Positions 59,030 to 64,000 of a DNA stretch of 64,000 nt are shown piece after piece. The notes below the pieces were generated by a model. It saw only the letters and a program-made list of their open reading frames with translations. It did no database searches and had not been told where the DNA came from. Location of the stretch: assembly GCA_041920565.1 (NCBI GenBank), contig JBHGXS010000038.1, positions 5,586 through 69,585 on the forward strand. Reading direction: 5' to 3'. The DNA is from JAGHKQ01 sp041920565. GTDB taxonomy: Bacteria; Bacillota; Bacilli; Bacillales; Bacillaceae_G. How positions within the stretch are numbered: position 1 is the stretch's first letter; every line of letters starts with the position of its first letter. The position numbers and the translations under genes were made by a program.

Positions 59030-60679
59030 TTATGCCCCCTTGACTCTTGTTCGTACTCTTCTCCCTAATCTTCCCTTAATCTTATCTAAGAACTCAGCAC
59101 CTAGTATTTTATTGGCTACCCCCGTCCGAACAGCCAATAGTGCATAGACAGCTGCACCAACAGCCGCAGCAATAACAACAATGACTATGGATGCCCATCG
59201 CCCTTGTTCGTAAGAAACGAGAGGCGACAATGCCCATTGCGTCAGCTTTGCGGCAAGCGCCATTCCAAGCACTAACACACTTACTTGGAACGTGCGCTTT
59301 CGCACAAGAGTGAAACTGAAGTCTGCGTGCTGACGAATTTTTCTGTTCGTATACCAAATGGCTGCAAGGAACCCTATTCCAGTCGCTAATATAGCTCCGT
59401 TTGTTTCCATAAAACGAATCAGCACAAGATTTAAGATCACCTTTAGTGTAATTCCGATGAGAAGCGCCACAATCGCATACTTTTGTTTGTCAATCCCTTG
59501 TAAAATAGCTGCGGTAACAGAGAATAACGAGAATAGCATGGCAACCGGCGCATACCACATCAGCACTTCGCCTCCGAATTTATCAAGTTCGTAAAACGCG
59601 GTATAAATCGGATACGCAAGCACGGACATCCCGACAACTGCCGGCAGCGTTAAAAAGGTTGTAATTTGCAATGTTTGCCCAATTTGTTTTTGCAGGATTG
59701 TTTGATTGTTTTCTGTATATGATTTTGTAATGGCAGGAACAAGCGTCAAGCTGAATGCAGTGGCAAGCGACACAGGAATCATGATCAGCTTATGTCCCCA
59801 CATCGTATAGACCGCAAATGCATGCTCCGCAATTTTCCCTTCTCCGATCGATTCCATGACACGGTTAAAGGTTAAGGAATCGATTTGCTGAAACAACGGA
59901 ATGGCCAGTCCTACAAACACATACGGAGCGGAATACGTAAACAGCTCTTTAAACATTTGAAATGTTGTAATACGTGACGGCTCTACTTTCTGCTGCTTCA
60001 ACAATTCATCTAAATGGTTCCTTCTCGTAAACCAGTACCAAATTAAAATGGCCAATCCCCCGATTGCTCCCACAAACGCTGCAAACGTAGAAACGCCGAT
60101 TGCTTCGGCAACAGTACCGTTCAGCACTTTAATTACGATAAAGCTTCCGGCAAGCAAGAAGACGATGCGAACGATTTGTTCGATAATTTGCGAAATCGTC
60201 GTCGGCCCCATCGACTGATGCCCTTGGAAAAAACCGCGGATCAAGCTCATGGATGGTACGATAATTAAAGCAAAGCTGACCAACCGTATAACCATAGTAA
60301 CTTCTTCGACGCTATGTCCGATTTGCTTTTCTCCAAGCATTTGTTTCGCAAACAGCGGCGCGCTGAAAAACAAAGCCAAAAATGCCAAAAATCCCGTAAT
60401 AGCCATCAGCTTCATTCCGGAACGGAACATCCGCCTGCTTGTTTCATAATCTCCCATTGCATTGTATTTCGAAACGAACTTAGACACAGCGAGCGGTACT
60501 CCCGCCGTAGCCATGCTCAAGAAAATGGTATATGGAATATATCCATAGTTGTACAAGGCTCCTCCGGACGTTCCGACCAATTCATGAAACGGAAAAACGT
60601 AAATCATACCCAAAAACTTTACTAAAAAGGTTCCGCCCGTTAAAATCAGCGTTCCCCTTAAAAATTTAGAATCAGACAT
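59030..60679 (-). CDS. ytgP: Polysaccharide/lipid flippase YtgP (MOP superfamily)
   Basis: 549 residues with about 14 transmembrane helices. N-terminus LRGTLILTGGTFLVKFLGMI, YNYGYIPYTIFLSMATAGVP and RGFFQGHQSMGPTTISQIIEQ are typical of the PST/MVF branch. B. subtilis YtgP (MurJ-like, also called Amj-independent MurJ) is implicated in lipid II flipping. GGAGGCTTTACAAC precedes the ATG. A basic tail RVRTRVKGA ends the protein. Terminator and array 4 follow. Confidence 0.92.
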   Translation of the reverse strand: MSDSKFLRGTLILTGGTFLVKFLGMIYVFPFHELVGTSGGALYNYGYIPYTIFLSMATAGVPLAVSKFVSKYNAMGDYETSRRMFRSGMKLMAITGFLAFLALFFSAPLFAKQMLGEKQIGHSVEEVTMVIRLVSFALIIVPSMSLIRGFFQGHQSMGPTTISQIIEQIVRIVFLLAGSFIVIKVLNGTVAEAIGVSTFAAFVGAIGGLAILIWYWFTRRNHLDELLKQQKVEPSRITTFQMFKELFTYSAPYVFVGLAIPLFQQIDSLTFNRVMESIGEGKIAEHAFAVYTMWGHKLIMIPVSLATAFSLTLVPAITKSYTENNQTILQKQIGQTLQITTFLTLPAVVGMSVLAYPIYTAFYELDKFGGEVLMWYAPVAMLFSLFSVTAAILQGIDKQKYAIVALLIGITLKVILNLVLIRFMETNGAILATGIGFLAAIWYTNRKIRQHADFSFTLVRKRTFQVSVLVLGMALAAKLTQWALSPLVSYEQGRWASIVIVVIAAAVGAAVYALLAVRTGVANKILGAEFLDKIKGRLGRRVRTRVKGA

Positions 60680-60975
60680 GTTGTAAAGCCTCCTATATAG
60701 AAACCCTGTGAATCTAACTTAAGTATTGTAACACAACTCTCTTTTCAAGCAGTAGTAACAAATTGGTTACAAAACAATAACGGGCTGCCAACATCAATGT
60801 TTTACAGTATAATCTTTTCTTTTTTCTGTAAAAAAAACAGAGGAATATAAGATATAGGATCCGAATATAAAAGTGGTAAAATTTTCTTTTTATTACTTAT
60901 CAAAAGTATTCGCCTCGAGGCTCTTCTATTATAACGTAAAATCCTAACGGTGCGGTAAACAGGGGGATGAAGCAC

Positions 60976-61455
60976 ATGCTGCAGAGAGATTGGGTTAAAC
61001 ATGAAGACCCTTCAAATCGATACGGAGCATCTTTTACATTGGGAAATCGTGACATGCCATTGCCTGAAGGAGCTGTTATTTCTGTCACAAGAGGAGAAAG
61101 CTTTAATATTCCAAGATTTATTATCAACGGGCTGTTAAATCAGTTCATTATGAAAAGTATGCGCAACAATCCGAATTTACTATATGCAGAGCTGACAGGC
61201 CAGCTGCAAGGCGGAATCGGACAAACGCTGACCGTTTGGAGGCACGGTACCGATATGAACCGCTTTCGGACAGAGGGATGGCATCAATTTTCCAGGAGAT
61301 TTTTTCGATGGGTATTTTACAGCGGGAATGTCCAAGCATATTTTTATACATGGAAGCTGACGGGGACTATCCCTTCTTCAGAAGAAGCAACAGCATATGT
61401 AAAAACTCACGGCCGTCACTATGACGGAGGAAAACTAGTAAAGGAGGCGAAATAG
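60976..61455 (+). CDS. Hypothetical protein, possibly dimeric alpha/beta-barrel
   Basis: 159 residues from the ATG at 60976, nine bases after GGGGG; an ATG at 60967 overlaps the ribosome site. No signal peptide. The C-terminal half (QTLTVWRHGTDMNRFRTEGW, HQFSRRFFRWVFYSGNVQAY, FYTWKLTGTIPSSEE) resembles small monooxygenase-like or DUF3291-type proteins in which Trp-x-D and His are spaced this way, but the match is weak and I cannot name a family. Downstream of ytgP and divergent from it, upstream of ytfP. Confidence 0.72.
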   Translation: MLQRDWVKHEDPSNRYGASFTLGNRDMPLPEGAVISVTRGESFNIPRFIINGLLNQFIMKSMRNNPNLLYAELTGQLQGGIGQTLTVWRHGTDMNRFRTEGWHQFSRRFFRWVFYSGNVQAYFYTWKLTGTIPSSEEATAYVKTHGRHYDGGKLVKEAK

Positions 61456-61480
61456 CGAAAAACTGTTTCGCCTTTATTTT
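61446..61480 (+). terminator. Hairpin at the end of the 60976 gene
   Basis: GGCGAAA (61446-61452) and TTTCGCC (61466-61472), followed by TTTATTTT; it overlaps the stop codon. Confidence 0.65.
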
Positions 61481-61550
61481 ATGCTCCATTTTTCTTTTTC
61501 CCGCATTCGTGCTATTCTTTTTTCAGTAGAAAAGAGAGGTTGATATATAC

Positions 61551-62852
61551 ATGAAATACGATGTTATCGTCATTGGAGGAGGACCGTCCGGATTGATGGC
61601 GGCCATTGGAGCTGCCGAACAGGGAGCAAAGGTGCTTCTGCTTGATAAAGGAGACAAGCTTGGACGAAAACTTGCCATTTCCGGCGGCGGACGCTGCAAC
61701 GTTACGAACCGTCTTCCTGTCGAAGAAATCATCAAGCATATTCCGGGCAACGGCCGATTCCTATATAGTGCATTTTCCATTTTTAATAACGAAGACATCA
61801 TTCGCTTTTTTGAAAACCTGGGAGTCAAGCTGAAAGAAGAAGATCATGGACGCATGTTCCCTGTTTCCGATAAAGCCCAGTCTGTGGTGGACGCTCTGCT
61901 CCGCAGGTTAGAACAGTTGAAAGTAAAGGTTCGGGTAAACACAGCTGTTGAAACGGTAGAATACGAGGATGGTCAAACATCTGCCGTTGTCCTGCGGGAC
62001 GGAGAAGTGCTGAAAACAAAGCATGTCGTCATCGCAGTCGGCGGAAAATCCGTTCCTCATACAGGATCAACGGGAGACGGCTATGCTTGGGCAGAGAAAG
62101 CAGGGCATACCATTACGGAGCTGTTTCCTACCGAAGTTCCGATTACCTCAGATGAGTCCTTTATTCGTGAACGGATATTGCAAGGGCTGTCGCTTCGTGA
62201 TATTGCCTTAAGCGTGGTGGATCCAAAAGGAAAAATCGTAATAACGCATCAAATGGATATGATTTTTACGCACTTCGGGATTTCCGGACCTGCAGCGCTT
62301 CGATGCAGCCAATATGTATTAAAAACGATGAAAAAATTTAAAACCGCTGTCGCGCATGTACGCATTGATGCCATTCCAACCGAATCCGAGGAACAATTGT
62401 TTCAGCGCATCATGAAACAGGCAAAAGCCGAGCCGAAAAAAGCCATTAAGAATTTGTTAAAAGGATATGTACCGGAACGATATTTGCTGTTTTTCCTTGA
62501 GAAAAACGGAATTGACCATGCACAAGCTTCCGGGCATGTATCAAATGATAAGATCCGTTCTTTGGTTAAAGATTTTAAAGGCTTTACGTTTTCCGTAAAC
62601 GGCACGCTTCCGCTCGAAAAGGCATTTGTGACAGGCGGGGGTGTTTCGGTGAAAGAAATCCATCCAAAGGAAATGTCATCAAAGCTGATGAAAGGCTTAT
62701 ATTTTTGTGGAGAAATACTCGATATTCATGGCTATACAGGCGGCTACAACATTACCTCTGCTTTAGTCACAGGCCGGATTGCAGGGATGACTGCCGGGAA
62801 GTACGCGCTCGAAGAACAAGAAGCGGCTCAATCCATGAGGGATTGGACTTAA
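61551..62852 (+). CDS. ytfP: NAD(P)/FAD-dependent oxidoreductase YtfP (HI0933 family)
   Basis: 433 residues. FAD-binding Rossmann motif DVIVIGGGPSGLMAAIGAAE, then KLGRKLAISGGGRCNVTNR, the HI0933/YhiN signature; FVTGGGVSVKEIHPKEMSS and GEILDIHGYTGGYNITSALV toward the C-terminus. The reaction of this family is not established. GAGAGGTTGATATATAC precedes the ATG. It closes the conserved ytgP-ytfP neighbourhood. Confidence 0.93.
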   Translation: MKYDVIVIGGGPSGLMAAIGAAEQGAKVLLLDKGDKLGRKLAISGGGRCNVTNRLPVEEIIKHIPGNGRFLYSAFSIFNNEDIIRFFENLGVKLKEEDHGRMFPVSDKAQSVVDALLRRLEQLKVKVRVNTAVETVEYEDGQTSAVVLRDGEVLKTKHVVIAVGGKSVPHTGSTGDGYAWAEKAGHTITELFPTEVPITSDESFIRERILQGLSLRDIALSVVDPKGKIVITHQMDMIFTHFGISGPAALRCSQYVLKTMKKFKTAVAHVRIDAIPTESEEQLFQRIMKQAKAEPKKAIKNLLKGYVPERYLLFFLEKNGIDHAQASGHVSNDKIRSLVKDFKGFTFSVNGTLPLEKAFVTGGGVSVKEIHPKEMSSKLMKGLYFCGEILDIHGYTGGYNITSALVTGRIAGMTAGKYALEEQEAAQSMRDWT

Positions 62853-62919
62853 TTCACTACAAAATCGGAATTAATTAATGACGGATTCATGTGATTGCTC
62901 TGTTGATGTTGCCGAAATA

Positions 62920-62965
62920 AACAAAAGCCTGACCCTTCTGTATTTTCAGGGGGTCAGGCTTTATA
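62920..62965. terminator. Terminator of ytfP and of cse60
   Basis: AAAGCCTGACCC (62923-62934) pairs with GGGTCAGGCTTT (62951-62962); loop TTCTGTATTTTCAGGG. Confidence 0.85.
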
Positions 62966-63136
62966 AATGACCATCGCCGAAAAGCAATAAATTTGGTTTT
63001 CTTCATCATTATTGGAGACAGCTACCTGGTATTTAATATCGATTACTTTCGTTTCATCCATCTTTTTCAGAAAGCCGTTAATGGACTCTTCTAAATCTTT
63101 TTCATGGCTTTCATCAAATACTTTGACCCGTATCAC
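62954..63136 (-). CDS. Sporulation protein Cse60 family
   Basis: 60 residues from a GTG at 63136 (MIRVKVFDESHEKDLEES), one base after the stop of the 63138 gene; AGGATGGTGTTAAC serves as ribosome site. The C-terminus IKYQVAVSNNDEENQIYCFS matches the Cse60 (YteV) family, known in B. subtilis as a sigma-E-controlled mother-cell gene of unknown function. Its stop region forms part of the terminator stem at 62951. Confidence 0.85.
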   Translation of the reverse strand: MIRVKVFDESHEKDLEESINGFLKKMDETKVIDIKYQVAVSNNDEENQIYCFSAMVIYKA

Positions 63137-63137
63137 G

Positions 63138-63374
63138 TTAACACCATCCTAAATCGCAGCCTTCCACCGATGGGTTTACATCCCGTCTCGTATCAATGAT
63201 TCGATAAAAACGGCCGCCTTCATAAATATATCCTTCTTCTAACTCATACTTGCTTTGCTCGGCGTTTACGTAAAATTTTCCAATCATAAATTTATTCGAG
63301 TATAATTCCAAATATTCTTCTTTAAACTTCGCCACTACTTTATCCGTAATATCAATTTTTAATGTCTTCCCCAT
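63138..63374 (-). CDS. DUF2553 (YusG-like) small protein
   Basis: 78 residues. KIDITDKVVAKFKEEYLELY, NKFMIGKFYVNAEQSKYELE and GYIYEGGRFYRIIDT recall the DUF2553/YusG group; the C-terminal 14 residues end GCDLGWC. GGGAGGGGGAGTGA precedes the ATG. It is translationally coupled to the Cse60-type gene (one base between), so a shared sporulation-time transcript is likely by inference. Confidence 0.72.
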   Translation of the reverse strand: MGKTLKIDITDKVVAKFKEEYLELYSNKFMIGKFYVNAEQSKYELEEGYIYEGGRFYRIIDTRRDVNPSVEGCDLGWC

Positions 63375-63462
63375 TCACTCCCCCTCCCTTCTAAATAACT
63401 CCTATTTGGTTTATTTTATTAAAGGAATTTCAATTTATGATAGGGGGCATGAGGAAAAATTG

Positions 63463-63714
63463 TTAAAGAGAAGTACCAAAATCCTGAATGAAGTTGTCAA
63501 GTGCTTCATCCGTTTGAAAGGAAGCTTGGTCTACTCGGGTTCCGGCTCCGCGTCTCACTCTTCGTCCATTCACAAAATCCGCAATGACCGGACCTGTCGC
63601 ACCGTTATTGGATTTGGATGCTTGCACATCATCAGACCCGATTTTACCATTCCTGCAAATGTTCACATTTCCGTAATTATTGATGATTACAAACTTTTGA
63701 ATATAAATTCTCAT
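63463..63714 (-). CDS. Small hypothetical protein upstream of the tnpB element
   Basis: 83 residues from the ATG at 63714 (MRIYIQKFVIINNYGNVNIC), after AAAGGTTGG. The frame extends into the tnpB right end up to 63810, which is not plausible coding sequence. Sequence features: SDDVQASKSNNGATGPVIAD and FVNGRRVRRGAGTRVD. The beta-strand plus SKSNNGATG pattern faintly recalls GerPA/GerPF spore-coat germination proteins, not enough to assign it. The tnpB element sits 80 bp upstream and may have displaced its promoter. Confidence 0.55.
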   Translation of the reverse strand: MRIYIQKFVIINNYGNVNICRNGKIGSDDVQASKSNNGATGPVIADFVNGRRVRRGAGTRVDQASFQTDEALDNFIQDFGTSL

Positions 63715-63794
63715 GCTGCAACCAACCTTTCTGTTTGTCCTTCTCCATATATATGCAGCAGGGACAAGAAGAGTGCGGTCAAGCTTAGGGGACT

Positions 63795-63906
63795 GTGAAC
63801 TACCCGCCACCTACGCTTCGCTTAGAGGTGGGGGCTTCTAAGGTAGTCGTACCTAGCGACACGAAATTTACTTAGCTATCGAGCCTGTTCCATGCTCTAT
63901 CTATGA
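63795..63906 (-). ncRNA. Right end of an IS200/IS605 element, candidate omega RNA (reRNA) scaffold
   Basis: Minus strand, after the tnpB stop: a stretch with GTGTCGCTAGGTACGACTACC, then the hairpin CCCCCACCTCTAAG ... GTAGGTGGCGGG and the end TAGTTCAC at 63795. In TnpB systems the 3' part of the transcript is the omega RNA and its guide is the host DNA beyond the right end. Here that would begin AGTCCCCTAAGCTTGACCGC (63794 downward). Boundary by inference. Confidence 0.6.
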
Positions 63907-64000
63907 TTACGCTAACAGTCGCAATCCTTCATTTTTGATGTTGGTAGCAGCATTCCAATCTCTATCTGCAACAAACCCACATTCGCATTGGAATATGCGT
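63907..64000 (-). CDS. tnpB: TnpB, C-terminal fragment in window (IS200/IS605 family)
   Basis: The last 30 codons: IFQCECGFVADRDWNAATNI followed by KNEGLRLLA and a TAA. CECG with the following DRDWNAATNI is the zinc-finger end plus RuvC III motif (D-R-D-x-N-A-A-x-N-I) of TnpB nucleases, the ancestors of Cas12. The N-terminal part is beyond the window, so it is unknown whether the gene is intact or has a tnpA partner. Confidence 0.88.
   Translation of the reverse strand, partial: RIFQCECGFVADRDWNAATNIKNEGLRLLA

Noticed and set aside
63715..63810. N-terminal extension of the 63463 gene into the tnpB right end
   Set aside because: The extension reads the IS hairpin flank; the ATG at 63714 has the better ribosome site.

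Overview
The window looks like chromosomal DNA of an endospore-forming Bacillaceae (Bacillus sensu lato). Gene content and order follow the ackA/ytxK - rpsD - tyrS - acsA/acuABC - ccpA - murC - sftA - trmB - amyX - ytgP - ytfP stretch known from Bacillus subtilis. There are spore genes (alpha/beta SASP, ytfJ/GerW, Cse60) and bacillithiol-era genes (brxC/ytxJ). Base composition is moderately AT-rich. Most genes lie on the minus strand, probably the leading strand here. I do not assign a species.

Layout. 1-12 kb: partial EcsC-family gene, a small lipoprotein, ackA, ytxK, tpx, ytfJ, ytfI, nadK, an NmrA-like reductase that seems to start with CTG, a frameshifted GNAT, ytcJ and ytcI. 12-20 kb: SASP gene, thiI-nifZ, ezrA, refZ, ytsP, a decayed methionine gamma-lyase gene, and rpsD with its own promoter and leader. 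20-27 kb: a short MscS-type protein, tyrS with a Tyr T-box, and a TetR regulator divergent from the RND pump swrC with two operator-like palindromes between them. 27-36 kb: Nudix gene, acsA, acuA (broken by an in-frame TGA), acuB, acuC, ccpA, aroA, brxC, ytxG. 36-52 kb: ampS, murC, a nicotinate phosphoribosyltransferase, sftA, ytpR, ytpQ, ytpP, a DUF84 gene, ytoP, ytzB, ytnP, a VOC-like gene, trmB, ytzH, ytmP. 52-64 kb: amyX, thpR, an MFS pseudogene, pepV (ytjP), ytzE, rsuA, ytgP, a hypothetical gene, ytfP, a cse60 pair, a small hypothetical gene, and the 3' end of an IS200/IS605-type tnpB with its right-end hairpin (candidate omega RNA).

How genes work together. An acetate/acetyl-CoA node dominates: AckA makes or uses acetyl phosphate, AcsA activates acetate, AcuA/AcuC are the known acetyl writer and eraser of AcsA, and CcpA is the carbon catabolite regulator. 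The writer is interrupted here while the eraser looks intact. Other clusters are sulfur transfer to tRNA (NifZ-ThiI), thiol redox (Tpx, YtpP, BrxC, YtsP) and cell division or chromosome segregation (EzrA, RefZ, SftA).

The most unusual feature is a family of intergenic tandem arrays (12.1, 27.9, 49.7 and 58.8 kb, plus short copies at 27.0 and 52.3 kb). They are built from the 9-mer AATTGCACC repeated with strictly alternating 21- and 20-bp steps (41-bp period, about two helical turns per step), always in the same orientation and always just beyond the transcription terminator of a minus-strand gene. Two further repeat families (A, about 150 bp; B, about 105 bp with two hairpins), one nested in the other, and a solo IS605-like end are also present. 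I saw no rRNA, tRNA, prophage or CRISPR array.
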